Position numbers and translations under genes: made by a program. Of a stretch of DNA of 64,000 bases, positions 50,300-59,083 are shown one piece after another. Where the stretch lies: positions 186,001 to 250,000 of the forward strand of contig NZ_JABRPK010000001.1 of assembly GCF_013248995.1 (NCBI RefSeq), given 5' to 3'. The notes under the pieces are model-generated. The model worked only from the letters and a program-made list of their open reading frames with translations, was not told where the DNA came from and did not search any database. Every line of letters begins with the position of its first letter. Position 1 is the stretch's first letter. This DNA is from Frigoribacterium sp. VKM Ac-2836 (lineage in GTDB: Bacteria; Actinomycetota; Actinomycetes; Actinomycetales; Microbacteriaceae).

Positions 50300-50328
50300 T
50301 TCAGTCACTGAATGTCTTAGATGCTAAG
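50300..50328. promoter_or_regulatory. two MarR-type palindromes between the MMPL and MarR genes
   Basis: TTCAGTCACTGAA (50300-50312, perfect 6-1-6) and CTTAG-N3-CTAAG (50316-50328, perfect) stand side by side in an AT-richer 88-base divergent region, 9 bases from the MMPL start and 52 from the MarR start. Confidence 0.7.
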
Positions 50329-50379
50329 AGTATTGCAGATCACAGGAGCATCGACCAGACTCTTCACGCAGGAGGTTCC

Positions 50380-50895
50380 ATGCCCACCCCGAGAGACCCG
50401 GCCCCCACGGCCTCGTCGATCCGTCCGCCGCGCTCGTCGCAGGCCGACGCGATCGTCACCCACATGCAGCGGTTGACCACCGAGTCGCAGAAGGTCGCCC
50501 AGGCCTTCGCCTCGCGGCACGGCCTCGGTCACATCGACCTCGAGGCGCTGCTGCACGTCATGCAGGCCGAGCGGGACGGCGATCCCGTGACGGCCGGCGG
50601 GCTCGGCGAGCTGCTGGGCGTCACGTCGGGGGCGGCCACGGGCGTCATCGACCGCCTCGAGAAGGTCGGGCACGTGCAGCGCAGCCGTGACGCCGCGGAC
50701 CGCCGTCGGGTACTCGTCCGCTACTCCGATCGCGCCCGCGAGGTCGCCGGGGCGTTCTTCGGCCCCCTCGGGGTGATGAGCGACCGCGTCATGGCCGAAT
50801 TCGACGAGGCCGAGCTCGCGACCGTCCGGCGGTTCCTCGAGGGCATGTCGGGCGCGATGGCCGAGCGGGCCCGTGAGGTGGGGCGTCCCGACTGA
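50380..50895 (+). CDS. MarR-family transcriptional regulator
   Basis: A 171-residue protein with a winged helix (TAGGLGELLGVTSGAATGVIDRLEKVGHVQRSRDAADRRRVLVRY), including the MarR wing DRR. A roughly 25-residue disordered start precedes it. GGAGG is 4 bases before the ATG. It probably represses the divergent MMPL gene through the palindromes at 50300-50328, released by an unknown compound that the exporter would pump out. Confidence 0.9.
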   Translation: MPTPRDPAPTASSIRPPRSSQADAIVTHMQRLTTESQKVAQAFASRHGLGHIDLEALLHVMQAERDGDPVTAGGLGELLGVTSGAATGVIDRLEKVGHVQRSRDAADRRRVLVRYSDRAREVAGAFFGPLGVMSDRVMAEFDEAELATVRRFLEGMSGAMAERAREVGRPD

Positions 50896-50982
50896 GGCGA
50901 CCGGCGCCTCCTCGGTGTCCGGCGGCTCCGACCGTCGGTGCCAGCGGGTAACGTCGTCGTGACCCCGGAAGGCAGGTGGCAC

Positions 50983-52407
50983 GTGACCGACCACGTCTCG
51001 GCACTCGACCTCTTCTCGATCGGCATCGGCCCGTCGAGCTCGCACACCGTCGGCCCCATGCGTGCCGCTCGCGAGTTCCTCGTCGGCGTCGAGGTCGACG
51101 GCCGGCTGGCCGACGTCGCCCGCATCGAGGCCGTGCTCTACGGCTCGCTCGCCGCGACCGGCCTCGGCCACGGCACCCCCTCGGCCGTGCTCGCCGGTCT
51201 CGCGGGCATGCAGCCAGAGACCTGCGATCCCGAGGTCGTCTCGGGCATGCAGCAGGCGGTCGAGCACGGCGGCGGCCTCCGACTGCTCGGGCGACACCAG
51301 ATCGCCTTCGCGCCGAACGACCTACGGATGGCCCCGTTGACGCGCATGCCTCGACACCCGAACGCCATGAGCGTCGAGGCCTTCGACGTCGACGGCGCGA
51401 GCATCGCCCGCGAGGTGTACTTCTCCGTCGGGGGTGGCTTCGTCGTCCGCGACGGCGACGACGAGCAGGCCGTGCCGACCGCCGAGGCACCGTTCGCCTT
51501 CACCGACGCCGACGACCTGTTGCGCCTCTGCGACGCCGAAGACGTGTCGATCGCCGAGCTCTCCTGGCGCAACGAGGTCGCGCTGCACGGCGAGGTCGCT
51601 GCCGCCTCGGGTCTCGACGCCCGCTGGGCCGCCATGCACGCCTGCGTCGACGCGGGTCTCGCGGCGACGGGCGTCCTGCCGGGCTGGATGAAAGTACCGC
51701 GGCGCGCCCGCCAGTTCGCGACCATGCTTCGTCAGCAAGACGAACGGGTGACCGCGTTCGCCCTCGGCGGTTCCGCCATCGAGCAGGGTCGCGCCTCGTC
51801 GCTGCTGGCCTCCGATCTGCCGGCCCAGTGGCTGCAGGCCTACGCGATGGCCGTCAACGAAGAGAACGCCGGCGGCGGTCGTGTGGTCACGGCGCCGACG
51901 AACGGGGCAGCCGGCATCATCCCCGCCGTGGGCTACTACGCCATGCGATTCCACGGGGCCACCGCCGACGAACTGGCTCGCACCTACCTGCTCACGGCGG
52001 CCGCCATCGGCTCGCTCTACAAGCGCAACGCGTCGATCTCGGGGGCCGAGGCCGGCTGCCAGGGCGAGGTCGGCTCGGCCGCGTCGATGGCCGCGGGGGC
52101 GCTCACCGCACTGCTCGGCGGGACGCCCCGGCAGGTCGAGAACGCCGCCGAGATCGCGATGGAGCACCACCTCGGGCTCACCTGCGACCCCGTCGGCGGC
52201 TTCGTGCAGGTGCCCTGCATCGAGCGCAACGCCATCGCGGCCGGCACGGCCGTCGCCGCGACCCGCATGGCCCTGCTGGGCGACGGCAGTCACGTCGTCA
52301 GCCTCGACACCGTCATCGAGACGATGCGCCAGACCGGCCGCGACATGAAGGACAGCTACAAAGAGACCAGCCGCGCGGGTCTCGCCGTCAACGTCATCGA
52401 GTGCTGA
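50983..52407 (+). CDS. sdaA: L-serine ammonia-lyase (single-chain, iron-sulfur type)
   Basis: A 474-residue protein containing both the beta-like N-terminal domain ([27 protein letters not shown]) and the catalytic alpha domain ([76 protein letters not shown]). The three Cys in GAEAGCQ, LTCDP and VPCIE are the [4Fe-4S] ligands of type-1 serine dehydratases. It converts serine to pyruvate and ammonia in the cytoplasm. The GTG at 50983 gives the family N-terminus; AAGGCAGG is upstream. Confidence 0.93.
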   Translation: MTDHVSALDLFSIGIGPSSSHTVGPMRAAREFLVGVEVDGRLADVARIEAVLYGSLAATGLGHGTPSAVLAGLAGMQPETCDPEVVSGMQQAVEHGGGLRLLGRHQIAFAPNDLRMAPLTRMPRHPNAMSVEAFDVDGASIAREVYFSVGGGFVVRDGDDEQAVPTAEAPFAFTDADDLLRLCDAEDVSIAELSWRNEVALHGEVAAASGLDARWAAMHACVDAGLAATGVLPGWMKVPRRARQFATMLRQQDERVTAFALGGSAIEQGRASSLLASDLPAQWLQAYAMAVNEENAGGGRVVTAPTNGAAGIIPAVGYYAMRFHGATADELARTYLLTAAAIGSLYKRNASISGAEAGCQGEVGSAASMAAGALTALLGGTPRQVENAAEIAMEHHLGLTCDPVGGFVQVPCIERNAIAAGTAVAATRMALLGDGSHVVSLDTVIETMRQTGRDMKDSYKETSRAGLAVNVIEC

Positions 52408-52472
52408 GCGCGGGCGGCACCGTCACCCCGAGAGGCGCGGGTCGTGTCGGACCCCGCCGTTAGCCTCGTCAC

Positions 52473-53165
52473 ATGACCCCGCCGCGCCGCCCCACGTCGT
52501 CCCGCCCCGCCACCCCGGGCGGCACCGATGCCCCGCGGCTCGACCCCGTCGACCCGCAGGGCCTCGTCGATCTGGGCACCGACCTCCTGGGCCCGCGCGA
52601 CAGCCGAGAGCTCGAGCGCTACGTCGACGCCGACCTCACCGACCGCGACCTCGAGGGCGCCGAGTTCACCGAGTGCGTCTTCGAGTCACCCCGGCTCGGG
52701 TCGGCCCGCCTTCGCGGGTCCCGGCTGGTCGAGTCGGTGCTGACCGACTCGTTCGCCCCCGAGCTCGCCGCCTCCCGCAGCACCTGGCGCGACGTGCGCG
52801 TCGAGAGGCCTCGGTGGGGGTCGGCCGAACTGTTCGACGCCGAGTTGCGGTCGGTCCGCCTGGTCGGCGGCAAGATCGACTTCCTCAACCTGCGCGGCGC
52901 TCGGCTCACCGACGTCGTCATCGAGGGGTGCACGATCGGCGAACTCGACCTCGGTGGTGTGCAGGCCCTGCGGGTGGCCCTCGTCGACTGCCGCATCGGC
53001 ACGCTCGACGTGACCCGCGCCTCCTTGTCCCACACCGACCTGCGCACCAGCGACTTCTCGCGCATCGACGGCTTCGAGGGTCTGCGCGGCGCGACCATCG
53101 ACGAGCTGCAACTGATGACCTTCGCCCCGACGATGGCGGCGCACCTCGGGCTCGTCGTCGGCTGA
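52473..53165 (+). CDS. pentapeptide-repeat-like protein
   Basis: A 230-residue protein. After a roughly 45-residue disordered start it has repeated A/V-D-L-x-x / S-x-L-R-x pentapeptide turns: YVDADLTDRDLEGAEFTECVFESPRLGSARLRGSRLVESVL, and FLNLRGARLTDVVIEGCTIGELDLGG. They should form a right-handed quadrilateral beta helix, and the end DLRTSDFSRIDGFEGLRGATIDELQLMTFAPTMAAHLGL is typical of actinobacterial members. Some relatives mimic DNA and protect gyrase, but that is not shown here. It starts 6 bases after TAGCCT. Confidence 0.8.
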   Translation: MTPPRRPTSSRPATPGGTDAPRLDPVDPQGLVDLGTDLLGPRDSRELERYVDADLTDRDLEGAEFTECVFESPRLGSARLRGSRLVESVLTDSFAPELAASRSTWRDVRVERPRWGSAELFDAELRSVRLVGGKIDFLNLRGARLTDVVIEGCTIGELDLGGVQALRVALVDCRIGTLDVTRASLSHTDLRTSDFSRIDGFEGLRGATIDELQLMTFAPTMAAHLGLVVG

Positions 53166-53256
53166 GCCCGACCCGCTCGTGGTGCGTCCGGCTACGCCCT
53201 GGCCGAACACGTCGGGGGCGCACGCGGCGGCGGTGCTATCGTCGCCGACAGAGCAA

Positions 53257-53388
53257 CGCGCTCCGGGGTCAGTGAAAATCTGAGCCGGCGGTCACAGTCC
53301 GCGACCCGTGTCGTCACCGAGAGGTGGTGGTCCGGTTGAACCGGTGAAACTCCGGTACCGACGGTCATAGTCCGGATGAGAGGTGGCG
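53257..53388 (+). promoter_or_regulatory. FMN riboswitch (RFN element)
   Basis: The conserved RFN blocks appear in order: GCGCTCCGGGGTCAGTGAAAA, GAGCCGGCGGT, CAGTCCGCGACCC, GGTTGAACCGGTGAAACTCC (with its G-A bulge), GACGGTCATAGTCCGGATGAGAGG. It lies downstream of a -10 box TATCGT (53237-53242) and upstream of the riboflavin genes. Binding of FMN should shut off expression of the ribE-ribB-ribH operon. Confidence 0.95.
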
Positions 53389-53490
53389 CGGGCCCGGTCG
53401 TCCCTCGACGGACCCCGGGCCGATGCCGACCCTCGCGTCGCGCACCCCCGGAGAGCCCTCGGCACACAGCCAGGCAGACCGGAGGACGAC

Positions 53491-53574
53491 ATGACGACGC
53501 AGGCGACCACGCCCCGCAGACCCGACGCACGGATGCGCCGACCCCTCGACGCGACGAACACGGCGGTGCGCTGA
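53491..53574 (+). CDS. 27-residue leader peptide coupled to ribE
   Basis: A small open frame between the riboswitch and ribE. GGAGG stands 5 bases before its ATG, and it encodes MTTQATTPRRPDARMRRPLD, ending AVR. Its TGA overlaps the ribE ATG (TGATG), which otherwise lacks an obvious ribosome site. Translation of ribE may therefore depend on ribosomes terminating here. Alternatively it is the remnant of a lost ribD, whose place in the operon it takes. No family resemblance. Confidence 0.5.
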   Translation: MTTQATTPRRPDARMRRPLDATNTAVR

Positions 53575-54263
53575 TGTTCACCGGTCTCGTCGAAGAGCTC
53601 GGACGCGTCGAGCGCGTCGACGACCAGGGCGACAGCGTCCGTCTGACGGTCCACGGTCCGGCCGTGCTGACCGACGCCGCGCACGGTGACTCCATCTCGG
53701 TCAGCGGCGTCTGCCTGACGGTGGTCGCACAGCAGGGCGACACGTTCACGGCGGACGTCATGCGCCAGACCCTCGCCGTGAGCACGGTCGGGTCGTTCGG
53801 CGTCGGCACGCCCGTGAACCTCGAACGCGCCGCCCGCGTCGGCGACCGCCTCGGCGGCCACATCGTGCAGGGTCACGTCGACGGCACGGCCACGGTCGTC
53901 GAGATCGAGGAGGGCGACGCCTGGCGTCGGGTCCGGTTCGACCTCGCCGACGACCTCGCCCCCCTGCTCGTCGACAAGGGGTCGGTGACGCTCGACGGCG
54001 TGAGCCTCACGGTCAGCGCGATCAGCGAGCCCGGCGAGGCGCCGGGCTGGTTCGAGGTCAGCCTCATCCCCGAGACGCTCGCCGTGACGACCCTCGGCGG
54101 CAAGACCGTCGGCGACCGGGTCAACGTCGAGACCGACGTGCTCGCCCGTCACGTCCGGCGGATGCTGCGACTCGACGCGCTGGACGCCGACGGACCGCGT
54201 GGTGCGACGGGCGCGGCCGACGCCGCGAACCCCCTCGACGTCGTCGCGACGGGTCGCCCGTGA
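53574..54263 (+). CDS. ribE: riboflavin synthase, alpha subunit
   Basis: A 229-residue protein with two lumazine-binding domains: MFTGLVEELGRVERVDDQGD begins the first, HGDSISVSGVCLTVV follows, and LGGHIVQGHVDGTA opens the second, with KGSVTLDGVSLTVSAI and VNVETDVLARHVRRML. It dismutates 6,7-dimethyl-8-ribityllumazine to riboflavin as a trimer. It follows the FMN riboswitch and overlaps the downstream ribB start by 4 bases. The ATG at 53574 is the family start. Confidence 0.95.
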   Translation: MFTGLVEELGRVERVDDQGDSVRLTVHGPAVLTDAAHGDSISVSGVCLTVVAQQGDTFTADVMRQTLAVSTVGSFGVGTPVNLERAARVGDRLGGHIVQGHVDGTATVVEIEEGDAWRRVRFDLADDLAPLLVDKGSVTLDGVSLTVSAISEPGEAPGWFEVSLIPETLAVTTLGGKTVGDRVNVETDVLARHVRRMLRLDALDADGPRGATGAADAANPLDVVATGRP

Positions 54264-55012
54264 CCGTGTCGACACCTGCCGAGCAGGCGCGACTCGACGC
54301 GCGTCTCGCACCGATCGAGCTCGCCCTCGACCACCTGCGTCGGGGCCGCCCGGTCGTGGTGGTCGACGACGAGTCCCGCGAGAACGAGGGCGACGTCGTG
54401 CTGTCGGCCGAGCTCGCTTCGCCCGAATGGCTCGCCTGGACGGTGAGGGTCTCGTCCGGCTTCGTCTGCGCCCCCATGACCAACGAGATCGCCGACCGAC
54501 TCGACCTGCCGCCGATGGTGGCCCACAACGAGGACGCCCGGGGCACCGCCTACACGGTGAGCGTGGACGCGGCGTCCGGCGTGACGACGGGCATCAGCGC
54601 CTCGGACCGGGCGACGACCCTGCGAACGCTCGCCTCGCCGACCAGCGTGCGCGACGACCTGCACCGCCCGGGGCACGTCCTGCCGTTGCGGGCCCGCGAC
54701 GGCGGTGTCCGGGAGCGCGACGGCCACACCGAGGCCTCCGTCGACCTCATGAAGGCCGCCGGGCTGCGACCCGTGGCGGTCATCAGCGAGATCGTCGGGG
54801 ACGACGGCGAGATGATGCGCCTGCGTGCGCTGCTCGACTTCGGCGCGCGCGAGGGCGTGCCCGTCGTCACGATCGCCGACCTCGTCGCCTGGTTGGGCGA
54901 CCGTGACCTGGACGGACCCGGCCCCGCGCTCGGACCCGGCCCCGTGCCGGATCTACCGCCCACGGGCACCACGACCACCACCACCCGCACCCCCGAAGGA
55001 GACCCCGCATGA
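54260..55012 (+). CDS. ribB: 3,4-dihydroxy-2-butanone-4-phosphate synthase, without GTP cyclohydrolase domain
   Basis: A 250-residue Rib[30 protein letters not shown] (acidic metal loop), [54 protein letters not shown] (catalytic HTEA) and [22 protein letters not shown]. Most actinobacteria fuse a GTP cyclohydrolase II (RibA) after this domain; here the protein instead ends in a roughly 35-residue Gly/Pro/Thr tail, so RibA must be elsewhere. It makes the four-carbon unit of riboflavin from ribulose 5-phosphate. GTG start overlapping ribE by 4 bases. Confidence 0.93.
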   Translation: MTVSTPAEQARLDARLAPIELALDHLRRGRPVVVVDDESRENEGDVVLSAELASPEWLAWTVRVSSGFVCAPMTNEIADRLDLPPMVAHNEDARGTAYTVSVDAASGVTTGISASDRATTLRTLASPTSVRDDLHRPGHVLPLRARDGGVRERDGHTEASVDLMKAAGLRPVAVISEIVGDDGEMMRLRALLDFGAREGVPVVTIADLVAWLGDRDLDGPGPALGPGPVPDLPPTGTTTTTTRTPEGDPA

Positions 55013-55509
55013 GCGGAGCAGGCGCCCCCACCGAACTCGACGTCGACGGCAGCGGAGTCCGCGTGACCATCGTCGCCGGCACCTGGCACGAGACGATCAC
55101 CGACGGACTGCTGGCCGGAGCGCTGGCCACCGTCGAGCGGCTCGGCGCCACCGCCACCGTCGTGCGCGTGCCCGGCAGCTTCGAGCTCCCGGTGGTGGCG
55201 AAGGCCGCGCTCGAGGCCGGGGCCGACGCCGTCGTCGCGCTCGGCGTCATCATCCGGGGTGGCACGCCGCACTTCGAGTACGTGTCCGACGCCGCGACCT
55301 CCGGGCTGCTGCGGGTCACCCTCGACACGGGCAAGCCGGTCGGATTCGGCGTACTCACCCTCGACGACGAGCAACAGGGGCTCGATCGCGCGGGCCTCCC
55401 CGGCTCGAAAGAGGACAAGGGGGCCGAAGCGGCACACGCCGCGATCGCGACGGCCGTTCAGCTGCGCGACATCGCCCGCGCCGGCACCGCCCGGGTCGCC
55501 GGCTTTTAG
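55009..55509 (+). CDS. ribH: 6,7-dimethyl-8-ribityllumazine synthase
   Basis: A 166-residue protein with RibH motifs: [47 protein letters not shown] (substrate loop), [27 protein letters not shown] with the catalytic His (HFEYV), and [20 protein letters not shown]. It condenses the RibB product with the pyrimidine intermediate and usually forms pentamers or 60-mers. The ATG overlaps the ribB stop by 4 bases; AAGGAGA precedes it. End of the operon: a hairpin terminator lies 120 bases downstream, after two direct GGAGGCGCGGGTC-type copies (55536 and 55559). Confidence 0.95.
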   Translation: MSGAGAPTELDVDGSGVRVTIVAGTWHETITDGLLAGALATVERLGATATVVRVPGSFELPVVAKAALEAGADAVVALGVIIRGGTPHFEYVSDAATSGLLRVTLDTGKPVGFGVLTLDDEQQGLDRAGLPGSKEDKGAEAAHAAIATAVQLRDIARAGTARVAGF

Positions 55510-55630
55510 GACCTGCGCGGCGCTGGTCCCTCGACCCGCGCCTCCCCGGGTCTTCGACCCGCGCCTCCTGCCGGGCGTTTTCCGACCTCTCCGGCGGCTG
55601 TGACCGGGCCGAACCCGACAGCCGGACGAC

Positions 55631-55666
55631 GACACGCCGCTCACCTCGAGAGGGGAGCGGCGTGTC
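55631..55666 (+). terminator. hairpin terminator after the riboflavin operon
   Basis: GACACGCCGCTC and GAGCGGCGTGTC form a perfect 12-bp stem with a 12-base loop, between the convergent ribH and dienelactone hydrolase genes. Confidence 0.75.
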
Positions 55667-55713
55667 GGGCGGCCGGTGTCGCGAAGTGCGCACCGGGGCA
55701 GGGGGCTGACGGG

Positions 55714-56511
55714 CTAGGCGAAGACCTCGTCCAGGAACGCCTCGAGCTGCCGCCACGAGCGACGGTCGGCCCGGGCGTCGTAGCGTGCGCCGTGGTCGGG
55801 GGAGTCCGTGTCGGGCACGGCGAAGGCGTGCATGACGCCGCTGTAGCTGAGGACCTGCCAGTCGGGTGCCTCGGCGGCGCGCATCTCGTCCTCGAACGCG
55901 ACCACCGCCTCGTCGGGCACCACCGGGTCGGCCGCTCCCGTCATCACCAGCACGGGAGCCGTCACGGCGCCCTTCTCGGCGGGCATCCCGGTACCGAGTC
56001 CGCCGTGGAACGACACGACGCCGGCCACGTCGGCACCCAGACGGGCCACCTCGAGAGCCCCCGAGCCGCCGAAGCAGTAGCCCATCACGGCGATCCGCGA
56101 CGGGTCGACACCCGGCTCGGCGCGCAGGCGCTCGAGGTTCGCCAGCAGGCGCGAACGGAACAGGGCGACGTCGCCGTAGTACTTGCCCGCCTCGCCCGCG
56201 GCCTCCTGCGGCGACGGGCGTACACCCTGCCCGTACACGTCCCCGGCCAGCGCGACGTACCCGAGGCGCGCGAGCATCTGCGCGCGCACCTTCACGTGGT
56301 CGACGACGCCGAACCAGTCGTGCAGCACGAGCACGCCCGGCACGAGATCGGACGAGGAGGCGCGGGCCGGTGTCGCGAGGAAGCCCTCGAGATCGACGTC
56401 GGTGGCCGCGTAGACCACGTCCGACGTGGTGACGCCGCCCGGGTCGGGCACGCTGTCGAGGACGCGCTGCAGGTCGGGCGAGAGGGCGGGAGAGGGTTCG
56501 GTCGTGGTCAC
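55714..56511 (-). CDS. dienelactone hydrolase family protein
   Basis: A 265-residue alpha/beta hydrolase. VLVLHDWFGVVDHVKVRAQMLARLGYVALAGDVYG is the family start, IAVMGYCFGGSGALEVARL carries the Cys nucleophile of dienelactone hydrolases, and VLVMTGAADPVVPDE the Asp. YSGVMHAFAVPDTDSPDHGARYDARADRRSWRQLEAFLDEVF has the catalytic His. It may open lactones or related esters; the true substrate is unknown. It is cytoplasmic. A motif copy lies near its 5' end (56356). Confidence 0.88.
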   Translation of the reverse strand: MTTTEPSPALSPDLQRVLDSVPDPGGVTTSDVVYAATDVDLEGFLATPARASSSDLVPGVLVLHDWFGVVDHVKVRAQMLARLGYVALAGDVYGQGVRPSPQEAAGEAGKYYGDVALFRSRLLANLERLRAEPGVDPSRIAVMGYCFGGSGALEVARLGADVAGVVSFHGGLGTGMPAEKGAVTAPVLVMTGAADPVVPDEAVVAFEDEMRAAEAPDWQVLSYSGVMHAFAVPDTDSPDHGARYDARADRRSWRQLEAFLDEVFA

Positions 56512-56553
56512 AGGGGGACGCTACTCCCGGCCCGACGTCGGAGCCGCCGCGGC

Positions 56554-57117
56554 TCAGCTCGGGTCGACGATGCGAGCCACGGCCTGGCGCACGACCTCGC
56601 ACCGGCGCTGCTGCGGGCCGGTGTGCAGGTTGGTCGCCTCGGGTGTGACGAACCAGGCGAGGACGACGCCGAAGACCATCGTGAGCAACTCGTCGGCGTC
56701 CCAGTCGGACGAGATGTCGCCCGCGTCCTGGGCGGCGCGCACCGAGTCACGGCGCGCCTCGAGCTGGCCGTGGTCGAGCACGCCAGGACTCGGCAACGCG
56801 ACGCCCTCGATCTGACCCCAGAGCAGCAGCCGGGCGTCGTCCGGATTCGAGGCCAGGTGGTCGTAGAGGGCACTGGCCCAGCCCGGCAGGTCGTGGGCGT
56901 CGAAGGGGACGACCGCGATCCAGCGACCGATGCTCTCGCCGAGCGCGGCGTCGAACAGGTCGCGTTTGGTCGAGAAGTGGGCGTAGAGCCGCTCCTTGCT
57001 CGCCTCGGCGTCGCGGGCGATGGTGTCGACTCGGGCACCGGCGAGTCCGCGGGCCGCGAATTCGGTCCGCGCTGCGTCGAGCAGCCGTTCCCGGGGCGGG
57101 GTGGGTCGTCGTGCCAT
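56554..57117 (-). CDS. TetR-family transcriptional regulator
   Basis: A 187-residue repressor. The DNA-binding domain is RERLLDAARTEFAARGLAGARVDTIARDAEASKERLYAHFSTKRDLFDAALGESIGRWI. The C-terminal ligand domain is about 125 residues and of unknown specificity. The ATG at 57117 fits the fold. It lies 42 bases upstream of the dienelactone hydrolase gene on the same strand, so it may control that gene or be co-transcribed with it. GGACC-N4-GGTCC at 57202-57215, among reiterated CCGACCG, is a candidate operator. Confidence 0.88.
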   Translation of the reverse strand: MARRPTPPRERLLDAARTEFAARGLAGARVDTIARDAEASKERLYAHFSTKRDLFDAALGESIGRWIAVVPFDAHDLPGWASALYDHLASNPDDARLLLWGQIEGVALPSPGVLDHGQLEARRDSVRAAQDAGDISSDWDADELLTMVFGVVLAWFVTPEATNLHTGPQQRRCEVVRQAVARIVDPS

Positions 57118-57299
57118 GCCCAGAGCATAGGGGTTCGACCCCACCGGACCGCCCGGTTCGGACCGAGGCTTTCGCTCACCGTACCGACCGTTTCGTTTAT
57201 CGGACCGACCGGTCCCCAGGCCGACCGATCCTCCCGGGCCGGCCCGCCCACCGTGCCAGACCGGACCGGTAGCCCCCCTGGCTGGAGTCGTCGAACGGC

Positions 57300-58409
57300 T
57301 CAGAGGGTGCGGACGTCCGCCAGCTCGACTCCGGCGGCCGCAGCGACGCCCGCATTGGTGATGCGACCGCCGACCGCGTTGACGCCCCGGGCCAACGAGG
57401 GGTCGGCGGCGACGGCGTCTCGCCATCCCCGGTCGGCGAGGGCGACGGCGTAGGGCATGGTCGCGTTCGTCAGGGCCCGGGTCGACGTCTGTGGGACGGC
57501 GCCGGGCATGTTGGCCACGCAGTAGTAGACGCTGTCGTGGACGGCGAAGGTCGGGTCGTCGTGCGTGGTCGCGTGCGAGCCCTCGAAGCAGCCGCCCTGG
57601 TCGATGGCGATGTCGACGAGCACCGATCCGGGGCGCATCGACGCGACCATGTCGTCGGTCACGAGCTTGGGGGCCTGGGCGCCGGGGATCAGCACCGAGC
57701 CGATCACCAGGTCGGCGGCCGCGACCTGCGCGCCGATCTCGTAGGCCGTCGAGACGCGCGTCTGCACCCTGCCGCCGAACTGCACCTCGAGGGCCCGGAG
57801 GCGCGGCAGCGACACGTCGATGACGGTCACGTCGGCGCCGAGGCCGAGGGCGTTGGCGGCGGCGTGTTCACCGGCGACACCGCCGCCGATCACCACCACC
57901 TTCGCCTTCGGGGTGCCGGGGACGCCGCCGAGCAGCACACCCGTCCCGCCGATCGGCTTCATGAGGTGGTAGGCGCCGACCATCGTCGAGAGGCGACCCG
58001 CGACCTCGCTCATCGGCGAGAGCAAGGGCAGGCTGCGGTCGTCCCGCTGGACCGTCTCGTACGCGATCGCGGTGGTGCCGGAGCTCAGGACGGCCTCGGT
58101 GCACTCGGGGGAGGCCGCGAGGTGCAGGTAGGTGAAGAGCGTCTGGTCCGCCCGCATGAGCGGGTACTCGGCCGCGACGGGCTCCTTGACCTTCATCAGC
58201 AGGTCGGCCTCGCCCCACACCGTGGCCGCGTCGGCCACCACCGTGGCGCCGGCGGCGACGAACTCGTCGTCCGAGAACCCGGAACCGCGCCCGGCACCGG
58301 CCTGCACGAACACGTCGTGTCCGCGGCGTGAGAACTCGTGGACCCCGGCCGGGGTCGCGGCGACCCGGTTCTCGTTGTTCTTGATCTCGGTGGGGATGCC
58401 GACGCGCAT
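57300..58409 (-). CDS. ald: alanine dehydrogenase
   Basis: A 369-residue protein: MRVGIPTEIKNNENRVAATPAG at the start, LLMKVKEPVAAEYPLM with the substrate Lys, TYLHLAASPECTEAV with the catalytic His, KVVVIGGGVAGEHAAANALGLGADVTVIDVSLPRLRAL for NAD binding, and PGSVLVDIAIDQGGCFE. It interconverts alanine and pyruvate with NAD in the cytoplasm. GAGAGGACG precedes the ATG. It is divergent from an Lrp-type gene, an AldR-like arrangement known from other actinobacteria. Confidence 0.95.
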   Translation of the reverse strand: MRVGIPTEIKNNENRVAATPAGVHEFSRRGHDVFVQAGAGRGSGFSDDEFVAAGATVVADAATVWGEADLLMKVKEPVAAEYPLMRADQTLFTYLHLAASPECTEAVLSSGTTAIAYETVQRDDRSLPLLSPMSEVAGRLSTMVGAYHLMKPIGGTGVLLGGVPGTPKAKVVVIGGGVAGEHAAANALGLGADVTVIDVSLPRLRALEVQFGGRVQTRVSTAYEIGAQVAAADLVIGSVLIPGAQAPKLVTDDMVASMRPGSVLVDIAIDQGGCFEGSHATTHDDPTFAVHDSVYYCVANMPGAVPQTSTRALTNATMPYAVALADRGWRDAVAADPSLARGVNAVGGRITNAGVAAAAGVELADVRTL

Positions 58410-58515
58410 GGTTCGTCCTCTCGGGAGTTGCCTCGACGTCGGGCGGCCGGTGCACGCCTCTGTTCGCCGAACTGAGGTCAGTGTGCTGTTTCGTGCCGAT
58501 GCATGCCAAGCTTTC

Positions 58516-58533
58516 CGCACGAGATTCTGTGCG
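58516..58533. promoter_or_regulatory. Lrp/AldR-type operator candidate
   Basis: CGCAC-N8-GTGCG lies in the 168-base divergent region between ald and the Lrp-type gene. A further GCCGCACGAT about 15 bases on suggests an array of boxes as used by Lrp-like proteins. Confidence 0.5.
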
Positions 58534-58577
58534 AGCCTGTTTCTGCCGCACGATCGACAGAGAGAGGGTGACGAGAC

Positions 58578-59048
58578 GTGGCTGCGACGAACGACGTTCG
58601 GCTCGACGAGATCGACCGTCAGCTCGTACGGCTGCTGGTCGCGAACAGTCGCACCCCGAACGCCACGCTGGCCGCACAGGTGGGGATCGCGCCCTCGACC
58701 TGTCTCGCGCGCCTCCGCTCGCTCGTCGATCGCGGGGTCGTCGCGGGCTTCGGCGCCGACGTCGACCTGTCGGCCCTCGGGCTCGACCTCCAGGCACTGA
58801 TCAGCGTGACGATCCTCGCGTCGGCGCGGCAGCGCATCGCCGCGTTCTCCGCCGAGATCCGGGCACTGCCTCAGGTCGTGCAATTGTTCTTCTTGGGTGG
58901 GTCGGAGGACTTCATCATCCACCTGGCGGTCCGCGACACGAACGACGTGCGCGAGTTCGTGCTCGATCACCTGTCGGCGCACCCGGCCGTCGCCTCGACC
59001 CGTACCAGCTTGGTGTTCGAGCACCACCATCCCGGCCCGACCGTCTGA
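58578..59048 (+). CDS. Lrp/AsnC-family regulator (AldR-like)
   Basis: A 156-residue protein. The N-terminal helix-turn-helix is LDEIDRQLVRLLVANSRTPNATLAAQVGIAPSTCLARLRSLVDRGVVAGFGADVDLSALG. The C-terminal RAM/ligand domain is AAFSAEIRALPQVVQLFFLGGSEDFIIHLAVRDTNDVREFVLDHLSAHPAVASTRTSLVFE. It probably senses alanine or another amino acid and controls the divergent ald gene. The GTG at 58578 has GAGAGAGGG upstream. Confidence 0.92.
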   Translation: MAATNDVRLDEIDRQLVRLLVANSRTPNATLAAQVGIAPSTCLARLRSLVDRGVVAGFGADVDLSALGLDLQALISVTILASARQRIAAFSAEIRALPQVVQLFFLGGSEDFIIHLAVRDTNDVREFVLDHLSAHPAVASTRTSLVFEHHHPGPTV

Positions 59049-59049
59049 A

Positions 59050-59071
59050 CCGTCGGCCGACACCCCGACGG
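59050..59071. terminator. short hairpin between convergent Lrp and GNAT genes
   Basis: CCGTCGG and CCGACGG pair with an 8-base loop, directly after the Lrp stop and before the GNAT stop. Confidence 0.55.
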
Positions 59072-59083
59072 ACGGGACCGGCC

